DNA of 64,000 bases from Bacteroidaceae bacterium (lineage in GTDB: Bacteria; Bacteroidota; Bacteroidia; Bacteroidales; Bacteroidaceae): NCBI GenBank assembly GCA_017631315.1, contig JAGBTN010000005.1:62001-126000 (forward strand), written 5' to 3'. The position numbers were made by a program, and so were the translations under genes. Positions 50,857 to 59,914 of the stretch are shown one piece after another; the first letter of the stretch is position 1, and each line of letters opens with the position of its first letter. Under the pieces are notes generated by a model. That model did no database searches and was not told the origin of the DNA. It saw only the letters and a list, made by a program, of their open reading frames with translations.

Positions 50857-53529
50857 ATGAAAAGATTATTATCACTCGTGTTCTGCCTGCTCCCATTAGC
50901 CGGCTACGCACAAGAACCAAACCCCGAGTTCTTCACCCCCGTACACCAAAACGCACTGCGACTGCCCGCCGTGCCACTCATCACAGTCGACCCGTACTTC
51001 TGCCTTTGGAGCAAATACAACCACCTCTACGATGGCAGCGTGACACACTGGAGCGGAGTAAAGAAACCACTGAACGGAGCCATCTACGTAGACGGCAAAG
51101 CCTACCGCTTTATGGGCGAAAGCCTGGAAGCCATCCACCCCGTGGCATCCGAACAAGCATGGGTAGGCAAATACGTCACCAGCAAACCCTCCGCATCCTG
51201 GACAGACATCAATTTCGACGACAGCAGCTGGCAAAGCGGCGAAGCCCCATGGGGAGGCGGTGACGACGGCTACGAAAAGTCCGTGAAAACACCATGGTCC
51301 GGCGACAACAAAGACATCTATGTGCGTCGCAGCTTCACACTCGACAAAATAGACAACAACGCCATCTACTATGTGATGTACAAACACGACGACGTCTTCG
51401 AACTCTACGTCAATGGAACACGCGTCGTCTCCACCGGCGAAACATGGGACGTCTCCGGAACAACCGTCCGCATCGACAGCAAACTGCTGCGCGAAGGCGA
51501 CAACGTCATCGCATGCCACTGCCATAACACCTACGGCGGAGCATTCGTCGACATGGGACTCTACCAAAGCCTCCTGCAGGAAGCAGTACAGAAATCATGC
51601 ACCGTCAACGCCACCAGCACATACTACACACTCACCTGCGGCAACGTCGACCTCGACCTCGTCTTCACCACACCGCAAGTCATGAACGACCTCGTACTCT
51701 TCTCCACCCCAATCTCATACATCTCATACCAGGCAAAAGCCAACGACGGCAAAGAGCACGACGTACGCATCTACCTGCAAACCAGCGCAGAAATGAGCAT
51801 TCGTAACAACACACAGAAAACAATCAACCGACGCAAAACCGCCGACGGATACGAATACCTCTATGCCGGAAACGCCACACAAAACGTCTGCAACCAGACA
51901 AGCGACCTCATCGACTGGGGATATCTCTACGCCTTCAACGACAAAAAACAAGGACACGCACTCAAACTCGGCGAACGCGACCAACTGCTCCGCGAATTTG
52001 TCGAAAGCGGAAACATCACCACAAACGTAAACAGCAAAACATGCAACGGCGGAACATACTACAGCATCGTCTACCTGGATAGCCTCGGCACCGTAGACGC
52101 CACAGGCAAACGCAGCTTTGCCATGCTCGGATACGACGACGCATTCTCCATCCAATACTTCAAAAGCAACCGCAGAGGCTACTGGGCAAACAACGGACGA
52201 ACAAACATCACCAGCAGATTCGCCGACCTCTACAACAACTACGACGACATCATGCGCCAATGCCGAAGCACCGACCAAACCATATACAACGACGGATACG
52301 AAATAGGCGGACAGAAATATGCCGAAATACTTGCCTCCGTTTACAGACAAACAAACGCCGCCCACAAACTCTTCACCGACAGCAAAGGCAATCTCATGTA
52401 TATGAGTCGCGAAAACAACTCCGGCGGTTTCATCAACACACTCGACGTAACCTACCCATCACAGCCACTCTATTGGCTCTATTCGCCAGCACTCGCAAAA
52501 GCCATGATAACACCAGTCTTCGAGTATAGTGCACTGGGCAAATGGAATTACGACTTCCCCAACCATGACCTCGGACACTATCCACAAGCAAATGGCAACC
52601 ACTATGGCAATCCCGCCGACGGCAGCGGCAGCACAATGCCCGTAGAACAAAGCGGAAACATGCTCACTCTCGCCGCCATCATCGCCAAACTTGACGGAGA
52701 CCTTGACTATCTGCGCAAATACCTTCCCTATATGACTAAATGGGCCAACTACCTCGTCGAAAACGGAAAAGACCCGGCAAACCAGCTCTGCACCGACGAC
52801 TTCATGGGACACAGCGCACGCAACACAAACCTCGCCGTCAAAGCAATCATGGGCGTCATGAGTTACAGCGAAATCTGCCGCATGCTCGGCGACAACGAAC
52901 AAGCAGAAGAATATAAAGCAAAAGCAAAAGACATGGTTTCCTTCTGGACCGCAAATGCCTATACAACAACCGGTGGTGCACACTATTTGCTCAACTTCGG
53001 CGCCAGCAGTTCCACATGGAGTTCAAAGTATAATCTCGTTTGGGACAAGATATGGAACTGGAACATAATGACCAATGTTCGAACACGAGAATTGAACTTC
53101 TATATGACCAAAATGCAAACCTACGGCTTGCCTCTTGACAGCCGAGGCAACTATTGCAAGAACGACTGGCAAATGTGGGTTATGGGTTTTGCTGACAACA
53201 AGTCGCATCGCACGACACTCATCAACACCCTTTGGAAATATATTAACGAAACAACATCACGCGTTCCTGTCTGCGACAATCACGATGTCAAGAGCGGAAA
53301 ACAAGCAATGTTCCAGGCACGAAGTGTCGTTGGCGGTTATTGGATGCGTGTCTTTGTTGAACAATTCATTGAGAGCGGATACACTGGCATTGGCTGTATG
53401 CCAAACGCAACACAGTCTTCGGACAATATCTACAACAACGATTGGTACGATCTGTATGGACGCCAGACAGAAAAGCCATCTGCTCCTGGCATATACATCA
53501 AGAATGGTAAGAAAACACTTGTTAAATAA
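50857..53529 (+). CDS. Secreted glutaminase-A-like protein (DUF4964/DUF5127/DUF4965/DUF1793 type)
   Basis: The 890-residue product has a signal peptide (cleavage near GYA-QE). The N-terminal block LRLPAVPLITVDPYFCLWSKYNHLYDG is the hallmark of this family. A galactose-binding-like insert (about 108-235, WTDINFDDSSWQSGEAPWGGG...VRRSF) follows, then the beta domain. A helical toroid (about 480-850) contains YSALGKWNYDFPNHDLGHYPQANG, EQSGNMLTLAAIIAK and FMGHSARNTNLAVKAIM. The name comes from a fungal glutaminase. The fold resembles a six-hairpin glycosidase, so a glycan substrate is equally possible. The end YDLYGRQ...APGIYIKNGKKTLVK is a secretion-type tail. A GH31 gene starts three nt after the stop. 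Confidence 0.83.
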   Translation: MKRLLSLVFCLLPLAGYAQEPNPEFFTPVHQNALRLPAVPLITVDPYFCLWSKYNHLYDGSVTHWSGVKKPLNGAIYVDGKAYRFMGESLEAIHPVASEQAWVGKYVTSKPSASWTDINFDDSSWQSGEAPWGGGDDGYEKSVKTPWSGDNKDIYVRRSFTLDKIDNNAIYYVMYKHDDVFELYVNGTRVVSTGETWDVSGTTVRIDSKLLREGDNVIACHCHNTYGGAFVDMGLYQSLLQEAVQKSCTVNATSTYYTLTCGNVDLDLVFTTPQVMNDLVLFSTPISYISYQAKANDGKEHDVRIYLQTSAEMSIRNNTQKTINRRKTADGYEYLYAGNATQNVCNQTSDLIDWGYLYAFNDKKQGHALKLGERDQLLREFVESGNITTNVNSKTCNGGTYYSIVYLDSLGTVDATGKRSFAMLGYDDAFSIQYFKSNRRGYWANNGRTNITSRFADLYNNYDDIMRQCRSTDQTIYNDGYEIGGQKYAEILASVYRQTNAAHKLFTDSKGNLMYMSRENNSGGFINTLDVTYPSQPLYWLYSPALAKAMITPVFEYSALGKWNYDFPNHDLGHYPQANGNHYGNPADGSGSTMPVEQSGNMLTLAAIIAKLDGDLDYLRKYLPYMTKWANYLVENGKDPANQLCTDDFMGHSARNTNLAVKAIMGVMSYSEICRMLGDNEQAEEYKAKAKDMVSFWTANAYTTTGGAHYLLNFGASSSTWSSKYNLVWDKIWNWNIMTNVRTRELNFYMTKMQTYGLPLDSRGNYCKNDWQMWVMGFADNKSHRTTLINTLWKYINETTSRVPVCDNHDVKSGKQAMFQARSVVGGYWMRVFVEQFIESGYTGIGCMPNATQSSDNIYNNDWYDLYGRQTEKPSAPGIYIKNGKKTLVK

Positions 53530-53532
53530 CGT

Positions 53533-56505
53533 ATGATTATGAAAACATTTAAACCCTTATGCTCTATTGCTTTGGGAGTATTTCTATTTTCTTTCCATAG
53601 CAATATTCTGGCAGAAGAAGTTTATCGCGACAATCATGTCCGCTTCACTCTTATTGATGAAGGTACGATCCGACTGGAGTATGCTCCCGATGGGAAATTC
53701 GTCGATGAGAAAAGTTTTGTTGCTGTCATACGTGAATATAGCAGTGTTCCCCATAAAGCTTCAACGGGTGGTAATAAGGTAACTATCACCACGAGCAAGT
53801 TCAAGCTTACCTATCGCAAAGATGGTGCTCCTTTGAGTGCAAAGAATCTTACAATCACTTCTGCCAAGACGCTTGGAACATCCTTCTCCTGGACTCCAGG
53901 CATGGAGCAAAAAGGCAACTTGAAAGGTACATATCGCACACTCGATGGTTACGACGGAGATATGTTTCAATACAGCAACCCGAAGACTGTTATGCCATTG
54001 GAGGACGGTCTGCTGGCAACAGATGGCTGGACACTTATTGACGACTCGAAGAACTATCTCTTCGACGGAGCGAAGGATTGGGACTGGGTAAAGGAGCGCA
54101 CAAGTGCCGACGGAGCGCAGGACTGGTACTTTATGGCATATGGTCATGACTACAAGGGGGCTTTGAAGAGTTTTACAAAGTTTGCCGGAAAGGTACCTTT
54201 GCCTCCTCGTTACACGTTCGGCTACTGGTGGAGCCGCTATTGGAGCTATAGCGACAAGGACCTTCGCGACTTGATTGGTAACTTCCAACGCTTGGATCTC
54301 CCTCTCGATGTGCTGGTTATTGATATGGACTGGCACCCGATAAGCGAGCAGGCAGGCGGTGGCTGGACAGGTTGGGACTGGAACGAACGTCTTTTTCCCG
54401 ACTATAAGAAATTCTTGTCGTACCTTGACGAACAGGGTGTAAAGACGACCATGAATCTGCATCCTGCCGATGGTGTGCGTCCTTATGAGAAGAAGTATCA
54501 GGAGTTCATCGGCAGGGCCGGTATCGAGAATGGCAAGACTGTCGAATGGCAAGGCAGCGACAAGCGTTATGTCAAGGCGCTCTTCGACACTTACCTGCAC
54601 CCTTATGTTGACGAGGGAGTCGACTTCTGGTGGCTCGACTGGCAGCAGTGGGCGAAGGACAAACGTCTGAAGGACCTCGACAATGTCTTCTGGTGCAACT
54701 ATATTTGGTTTACCGACATGGAGAACAATGGTACGAAGCGTCCGATGCTTTACCACCGCTGGGGCGGGCTGGGCAACCACCGTTATCAGATTGGTTTCTC
54801 GGGTGATTCGTACATAACGTGGGAGAGTCTCCGTTTCCTGCCTTACTTCAACAGTACGGCCTCCAATGTTCTTTATGGCTATTGGAGTCATGACATTGGC
54901 GGACACCAGAGCAAGAGATATGGCACTCCTGTTGAACCTGAGTTATATACCCGTGCCATGCAGATGGGGCAGTACTTGCCTATCATTCGCAGCCACAGCA
55001 CAAAGGACCCGCAGCTCAACAAGGAGCCTTGGGCTTTCGACCAGACTACGCAGCGACGTCTCTCTAATGTCATCAATGGTCGCTACGCTCTTGTACCTTA
55101 TATATATACGATGGCTCGCCAGGATTACGAGACGGGCATTTCGCTTTGCCGCCCCATGTACTACGACTACCCCGAGGCTGAGGAGGCGTATGGCATGAAG
55201 GAGCAGTATATGTTTGGCGACAAGATGCTGATTGCCCCTGTCACAAATCCTGTCGACAAAGAGAGTGGTCTGGCCGCGGTGAACGCATGGTTGCCGGAAG
55301 GCCAATGGTTGGAGTACGAGACCGGCACGATGCTCGAGGGCGGACAGACAGTGGAGCGTCTGTTCTCGATGGATGAATACCCTGTCTATGTCAAGGCTGG
55401 CAGCATCATTCCCTACTATGGTAAGGTCAAGAACCTGAGCGGCACAAACCAGCCTGTCATTGTACGTGTCTTCCCCGGTGGCAGCGAAGGCGACTTCCTG
55501 CTCTACGAAGACAATGGCGAGGACAAGAATTATGTCAGCGAATATGCCACCACGCCACTCTCCTACCAGCGCAACGGCAACACTCTGTCCGTTACCATCG
55601 GCGAGCGCAAGGGCAGTTACAAGGACATGCCTGCACGCCGTGACTACACCGTTGCTCTGCCCTGCCAGAAGGCACCCGCCTCTGTCAAGGTCGACGGAAA
55701 AGAGGTGGCCTTCACATACGACGGTCTGAACCTCGAGACCTGCATTGCCCTGGGCAGCATAGACTGCAGCAAAGGCGCCGCCATCGAAGTGTCGTTCCCC
55801 TCTGCCGACTATGCCGTAATGGCTGGCGAGAAAGGGCAGTTCCACCGCATACAGAATGCCGTACAGGACTTCAAGCAGCACGATGCCGGCATGGTCTATA
55901 CAGAAGACTTCGGTTTCCTGGAAGCCACACCGCTCCGCCTCTCCTATCATCCCGAAACGCAGGACGAGACACTCGCACACTTCCACAAGCTCTATAAGAA
56001 ACTGCCACTCGTGCTCATAGAGCAAATGGGCAAGAACCAAAACTTCGACCGCTTCATGCGTCAGGTAGGCGAAGACGGCAAAATGGTAGTAGAAGTATCG
56101 CCCGAAGCCTTCAGCACCGCAGCGGGCACCGGTTTCGACCTCCGCTACTTCCCCAACAAGGCGCTGGAAGGCGAGGCCAAAGCCACAGGGCATCTCGAAA
56201 AAATGGACTTCTTCATCGGCGGAAGCCCCACGCAAGGCATCCCCGAAAACTACTGGAGCATGACGGCAGAAAGCACATTCACCGCCCCGGAAACCGGCAA
56301 CGTAATGTTCGTCATGACCGGCGACGACGCCTACCGCCTCATTGTGGACGGCAAAGAACTCTTCAGCGACTGGGGCGACCACGCTGAGACAACACGCAAC
56401 GCCGCCATACCCGTAGAAGCCGGAAAGAAGTACAACATACGCATCGAATACTACGACAACGAATACAACGCCATACTCCGGATGCAGACACTCTTCTTCA
56501 AGTAA
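53533..56505 (+). CDS. Secreted GH31 alpha-glycosidase with C-terminal PA14 domain
   Basis: The 990-residue product has a signal peptide ending near NILA-EE (start at 53533 or the Met two codons later). An N-terminal beta-sandwich (about 30-225) precedes the GH31 barrel (about 228-590), with FGYWWSRYWSYSD, VLVIDMDWH, the nucleophile Asp369 (FWWLDWQQW), the acid/base Asp425 (GFSGDSYITWESL) and YGYWSHDIGGH. The proximal and distal beta domains follow. A DUF5110-like region and a PA14 module (about 875-990, FVMTGDDAYRLIVDGKELFSDW) end the protein. GH31 includes alpha-glucosidases, alpha-xylosidases and others; specificity is not clear. It forms a two-gene operon with the preceding gene, which suggests shared glycan processing. 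Confidence 0.9.
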   Translation: MIMKTFKPLCSIALGVFLFSFHSNILAEEVYRDNHVRFTLIDEGTIRLEYAPDGKFVDEKSFVAVIREYSSVPHKASTGGNKVTITTSKFKLTYRKDGAPLSAKNLTITSAKTLGTSFSWTPGMEQKGNLKGTYRTLDGYDGDMFQYSNPKTVMPLEDGLLATDGWTLIDDSKNYLFDGAKDWDWVKERTSADGAQDWYFMAYGHDYKGALKSFTKFAGKVPLPPRYTFGYWWSRYWSYSDKDLRDLIGNFQRLDLPLDVLVIDMDWHPISEQAGGGWTGWDWNERLFPDYKKFLSYLDEQGVKTTMNLHPADGVRPYEKKYQEFIGRAGIENGKTVEWQGSDKRYVKALFDTYLHPYVDEGVDFWWLDWQQWAKDKRLKDLDNVFWCNYIWFTDMENNGTKRPMLYHRWGGLGNHRYQIGFSGDSYITWESLRFLPYFNSTASNVLYGYWSHDIGGHQSKRYGTPVEPELYTRAMQMGQYLPIIRSHSTKDPQLNKEPWAFDQTTQRRLSNVINGRYALVPYIYTMARQDYETGISLCRPMYYDYPEAEEAYGMKEQYMFGDKMLIAPVTNPVDKESGLAAVNAWLPEGQWLEYETGTMLEGGQTVERLFSMDEYPVYVKAGSIIPYYGKVKNLSGTNQPVIVRVFPGGSEGDFLLYEDNGEDKNYVSEYATTPLSYQRNGNTLSVTIGERKGSYKDMPARRDYTVALPCQKAPASVKVDGKEVAFTYDGLNLETCIALGSIDCSKGAAIEVSFPSADYAVMAGEKGQFHRIQNAVQDFKQHDAGMVYTEDFGFLEATPLRLSYHPETQDETLAHFHKLYKKLPLVLIEQMGKNQNFDRFMRQVGEDGKMVVEVSPEAFSTAAGTGFDLRYFPNKALEGEAKATGHLEKMDFFIGGSPTQGIPENYWSMTAESTFTAPETGNVMFVMTGDDAYRLIVDGKELFSDWGDHAETTRNAAIPVEAGKKYNIRIEYYDNEYNAILRMQTLFFK

Positions 56506-56554
56506 ACACACACACCCAGCACCGGCAAAAAGACCAAAGCAACATACCGCCAAA

Positions 56555-56638
56555 AAAGGTTAACCATTCAGCCCCGAATGGTTAACCATTACAGGCGGAA
56601 AGCTTAACCTAATTGCCCATAATGGTTAACCTTTTTTT
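56555..56638. repeat. 22-bp-periodic GGTTAACC array D6 (4 units) ending in a T-run
   Basis: Cores start at 56558 (GGTTAACC), 56580 (GGTTAACC), 56602 (GCTTAACC) and 56624 (GGTTAACC), exactly 22 bp apart. The last unit is followed by TTTTTTTCGG, so the array can end transcription of the GH31 operon, whose stop is 50 nt upstream. Confidence 0.9.
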
Positions 56639-56776
56639 CGGCACCCTCCATGGCAAACGAAAAACAGGGAAGAAGTAAAGAGATGTTAAATACAGAAAGA
56701 AAACAACCACAGACGTTGCCCGTTCGCAAAATAATTCGTAATATTGCGCAGGCAAACTATAAAAACACAACAACAT

Positions 56777-57583
56777 ATGAAGCACTTTACACTCCTCCTG
56801 CTGGCAGCCGCCGCACTCTGTCAAAGCACATTCGCACAGACAAAGACAAAAAACATCTATACCAGCACCACAGCCCTCAACCTCGAGGCACTGCAGAACC
56901 CCACACAGCCCGTAACGCTCAACCGCACACTCCTCGCAGGCTACAACACCATCTGCCTGCCCATGAGCCTCAGCGCAGAGCAACTTAAGGCTGCAGCCAA
57001 AGACATACAGATAGAACGCCTCGAAGTAATCCGCCAGGAAGGCAGCACCCTCTGCATGTACTTCCTCGACTGCACCAGCGAAGGCCTGCAGGCAGGCGTG
57101 CCCTACCTCATCTTCTCCCCCACCTTCCAGACACTCCGTGCCAGCACACTCGACGCATCAGGCATCAACACAGAACTGCAGAACATCAGCAAAAGCGACA
57201 ACGAAGGCAACACCATAACCTTCTGCAGCTCATGGGAAACACTTAAGGCCGAAGGACGCTACGGCATACCCGCACAGCAAGACACCTACATCCTCGAGAG
57301 CATACTCATCCGCACCGATGGCAGCAAAGCATTCCTGCCCACACGATGCGGCTTCACATGGGACCAGCAAACCAACAGCGCATCCACACTCGAAATCAAA
57401 CACGTCACCAGTCTCGAAGACATAGAAACCAGCATCGACAAACTCCAACAGGAAAACACCACCGTCGATGTCTACAACACACAAGGCACACTCGTCCTCC
57501 CGCAAACAACCATCAGCAAAGCACGCCAAAGCCTGCCACAAGGCATCTACGTCGTAAAAGGACAAAAATTCGCAATCCAATAA
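56777..57583 (+). CDS. Small exported protein with Bacteroidetes C-terminal sorting-like tail
   Basis: The start at 56777 gives 268 residues with a signal peptide (MKHFTLLLLAAAALCQSTFA-QT). The middle is beta-rich, with LNRTLLAGYNTICLPMSLSAEQL, AGVPYLIFSPTF and YGIPAQQDTYILES. This resembles a domain often found at the C-terminal side of large Prevotella surface proteins, here free-standing. The end VDVYNTQGTLVLPQ...LPQGIYVVKGQKFAIQ resembles a short type-IX-secretion-like tail. I cannot assign a function. It follows array D6 and is monocistronic, ending at a terminator. Confidence 0.7.
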   Translation: MKHFTLLLLAAAALCQSTFAQTKTKNIYTSTTALNLEALQNPTQPVTLNRTLLAGYNTICLPMSLSAEQLKAAAKDIQIERLEVIRQEGSTLCMYFLDCTSEGLQAGVPYLIFSPTFQTLRASTLDASGINTELQNISKSDNEGNTITFCSSWETLKAEGRYGIPAQQDTYILESILIRTDGSKAFLPTRCGFTWDQQTNSASTLEIKHVTSLEDIETSIDKLQQENTTVDVYNTQGTLVLPQTTISKARQSLPQGIYVVKGQKFAIQ

Positions 57584-57642
57584 ACACAACACAAAGCCAC
57601 ACATCGGCACAACACACTCCCCAAAAGGAGAAAACCCATACC

Positions 57643-57680
57643 AGAAGCCCGAAGCAACACCACGCTTCGGGCTTCTTCTG
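57643..57680 (+). terminator. Intrinsic terminator after the small exported protein gene
   Basis: A 13-bp stem (AGAAGCCCGAAGC / GCTTCGGGCTTCT) with an 8-nt loop is followed by TCTGTC. The T-run is weak but the stem is strong. It lies 60 nt after the stop. Confidence 0.75.
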
Positions 57681-57729
57681 TCAAAATGTCTGTCAGTTTT
57701 TGTCATATTATTGGCAGGATGTCACACTT

Positions 57730-57745
57730 TGGCACGGCATTTGTA
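57730..57745 (+). promoter_or_regulatory. Sigma-54-like (-24/-12) promoter upstream of dnaK
   Basis: TGGCACG (57730-57736), four bases (GCAT), then TTGTA (57741-57745) match the RpoN consensus TGGCACG-N4-TTGCW at 11 of 12 fixed positions. The start would lie near 57757, about 65 nt before the dnaK ATG. No TAnnTTTG box is seen between the upstream terminator and dnaK. Confidence 0.55.
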
Positions 57746-57821
57746 AAAGATAAGCAAACACACGTCGGCTCAGACAAAAAGACAACACAAAAACAGAAAC
57801 AAAATAAAAACAAATACAATT

Positions 57822-59729
57822 ATGGGAAAAATTATTGGAATTGACTTAGGTACGACAAACAGCTGCGTATCAGTATTCGAGGGCAACGAGCCCGTAGTTA
57901 TCACCAACAGCGAAGGCAAGCGCACAACACCATCCGTAGTAGCATTCGTTGACGGTGGCGAACGTAAAGTAGGCGACCCCGCAAAGCGTCAGGCAATCAC
58001 CAACCCCAAGAAGACCATCTTCTCCATCAAACGATTCATGGGCGAAACATACGACCAGGTGCAGAAAGAAATCGGCCGCGTCCCCTACTCCGTCATCAAA
58101 GGCGACAACAACACACCACGCGTTGACATCGACGGCAGAGCCTACACCCCACAGGAAATCAGCGCAATGATTCTCCAGAAAATGAAGAAGACAGCCGAAG
58201 ACTACCTCGGTCAGGAAGTAACAGAAGCAGTCATCACCGTTCCCGCATACTTCAGCGACTCACAGCGTCAGGCAACCAAAGAAGCCGGACAAATCGCAGG
58301 CCTCGAAGTAAAGCGCATCGTCAACGAGCCCACAGCCGCAGCCCTGGCCTATGGCGTAGACAAAGCAAACAAAGAAATGAAGATTGCCGTATTCGACCTC
58401 GGTGGCGGCACATTCGACATCTCTATCCTTGAGTTCGGCGGCGGAGTCTTCGAGGTACTCTCCACAAACGGCGACACACACCTCGGCGGCGACGACTTCG
58501 ACCAAGTCATCATCGACTGGCTCGCAGGCGAATTCAAAGCAGAAGAAGGCATCGACCTCACACAGGACCCCATGGCCCTGCAACGCCTCAAAGAAGCTGC
58601 AGAAAAAGCCAAAATCGAACTCTCAAGCAGCACAACAACCGAAATCAACCTGCCCTACATCACAGCCGTTGGCGGCGTGCCCAAACACCTCGTTAAGAGC
58701 CTCACACGTGCCAAGTTCGAACAACTGGCAGACAGCCTCATCCAGGCTTGTAAGATACCCTGCCAAAAGGCAATGCAGGATGCCGGCCTCAGCAACTCCG
58801 ACATCAACGAAGTAATCCTCGTAGGCGGTTCCAGCCGCATACCCGCAGTGCAGAAACTCGTAGCCGACTTCTTTGGCAAAGAACCCAGCAAGGGCGTAAA
58901 CCCCGACGAAGTAGTTGCCATCGGTGCAAGCATCCAGGGAGCAGTCCTGACAGGCGACAAGAGCGACATCGTTCTGCTCGACGTAACACCCCTCTCTATG
59001 GGTATCGAAACAATGGGCGGCGTAATGACACGCCTCATCGAAGCCAACTCTACCATCCCCTGCAAGAAGAGCGAAGTGTTCTCCACTGCAGCCGACAACC
59101 AGACAGCCGTTACCATCCACGTTCTGCAAGGCGAACGCCCCATGGCAAGCCAGAACAAGAGCGTCGGCCAGTTCAACCTCGATGGCATAGCACCCGCTCG
59201 TCGTGGCGTGCCCCAGATTGAAGTAACCTTCGACATCGACGCCAACGGTATCCTGAATGTAAGTGCAAAAGACAAGGCAACCGGCAAGGAGCAACACATC
59301 ACCATCACGGCTTCCAGCGGTCTTAGCAAAGAAGAAATCGAGCGCATGAAGGCAGAGGCAGAAGCCAACGCAGAGAGCGACAAGAAAGAGCGCGAAAAAG
59401 TCGACAAGCTCAACCAGGCAGACTCAATGATTTTCCAGACCGAAAACATGCTCAAGGAAAGCGGAGACAAGATTCCTGCCGACATCAAGAGCGAAGTAGA
59501 GGCTGCAGTTGCAAAACTGAAGACAGCACATCAGGCACAAGATCTCGCAGCCATCGACACCGCTATGAACGAACTGCAGACCGTTGCCGGCAAGATGTAT
59601 CAGGCACAGCAGCAGGCAGGAGCCCAGCCCGGTCCAGACATGAATGGCGGATGCAACAACGGCAACTGCGGTGGCGGAACACAACAAGGCCCCGACATCC
59701 AAGACGCCGACTTCGAAGAAGTCAAGTAG
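57822..59729 (+). CDS. dnaK: Chaperone DnaK (Hsp70)
   Basis: The 635-residue product has the ATPase domain [66 protein letters not shown] and [11 protein letters not shown]. The linker [16 protein letters not shown] is followed by the substrate-binding domain and a C-terminal lid. The tail is Gly/Asn/Cys-containing ([16 protein letters not shown]) and ends DADFEEVK. It is the main cytosolic Hsp70 and works with DnaJ and GrpE, which are not adjacent. It is a single-gene unit between two terminators, with a sigma-54-like promoter. Confidence 0.97.
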   Translation: MGKIIGIDLGTTNSCVSVFEGNEPVVITNSEGKRTTPSVVAFVDGGERKVGDPAKRQAITNPKKTIFSIKRFMGETYDQVQKEIGRVPYSVIKGDNNTPRVDIDGRAYTPQEISAMILQKMKKTAEDYLGQEVTEAVITVPAYFSDSQRQATKEAGQIAGLEVKRIVNEPTAAALAYGVDKANKEMKIAVFDLGGGTFDISILEFGGGVFEVLSTNGDTHLGGDDFDQVIIDWLAGEFKAEEGIDLTQDPMALQRLKEAAEKAKIELSSSTTTEINLPYITAVGGVPKHLVKSLTRAKFEQLADSLIQACKIPCQKAMQDAGLSNSDINEVILVGGSSRIPAVQKLVADFFGKEPSKGVNPDEVVAIGASIQGAVLTGDKSDIVLLDVTPLSMGIETMGGVMTRLIEANSTIPCKKSEVFSTAADNQTAVTIHVLQGERPMASQNKSVGQFNLDGIAPARRGVPQIEVTFDIDANGILNVSAKDKATGKEQHITITASSGLSKEEIERMKAEAEANAESDKKEREKVDKLNQADSMIFQTENMLKESGDKIPADIKSEVEAAVAKLKTAHQAQDLAAIDTAMNELQTVAGKMYQAQQQAGAQPGPDMNGGCNNGNCGGGTQQGPDIQDADFEEVK

Positions 59730-59761
59730 TATGAGATAATAAACGATAAAAATCGATAACT

Positions 59762-59801
59762 AAATAGGGTGTAGCTCAATGAGTTACACCCTATTTCTTT
59801 C
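59762..59801 (+). terminator. Intrinsic terminator of dnaK
   Basis: A 16-bp stem (AAATAGGGTGTAGCTC / GAGTTACACCCTATTT, one G-T pair) with a 3-nt loop is followed by CTTTC. Confidence 0.88.
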
Positions 59802-59810
59802 ATACAATTT

Positions 59811-59829
59811 TTTATTGGTGTCCGATAAA
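59811..59829. repeat. 19-bp motif shared with 8866-8884
   Basis: TTTATTGGTGTCCGATAAA is identical to the copy beside tRNA-His/mcrC and in the same orientation. It again lies directly after an intrinsic terminator, here that of dnaK. Confidence 0.7.
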
Positions 59830-59861
59830 ACCTTATATCACCTCTGCTTTACTCTATAAAG

Positions 59862-59892
59862 AACAAGCCGTGCGGTTATTGCACGGCTTGTT
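59862..59892 (-). terminator. Terminator-like hairpin after the giant repeat protein gene
   Basis: A 12-bp stem (AACAAGCCGTGC / GCACGGCTTGTT) with a 7-nt loop is followed on the minus strand by CTTTATAG. It lies 22 nt after the stop at 59915. Confidence 0.65.
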
Positions 59893-59914
59893 TATTTATG
59901 AACGTCTGTCCTTT

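Noticed and set aside
54943-56553. Long open frame antisense to the GH31 gene (minus strand)
   Set aside because: The GH31 frame shows complete domains and catalytic residues. The antisense product has biased composition (Val, Cys, Ala) caused by GH31 codon use.
16163-56638. The 22-bp arrays as CRISPR arrays
   Set aside because: Conserved parts are only about 14 bp, the variable parts only 8 bp, there are at most six units, and no cas genes are present.
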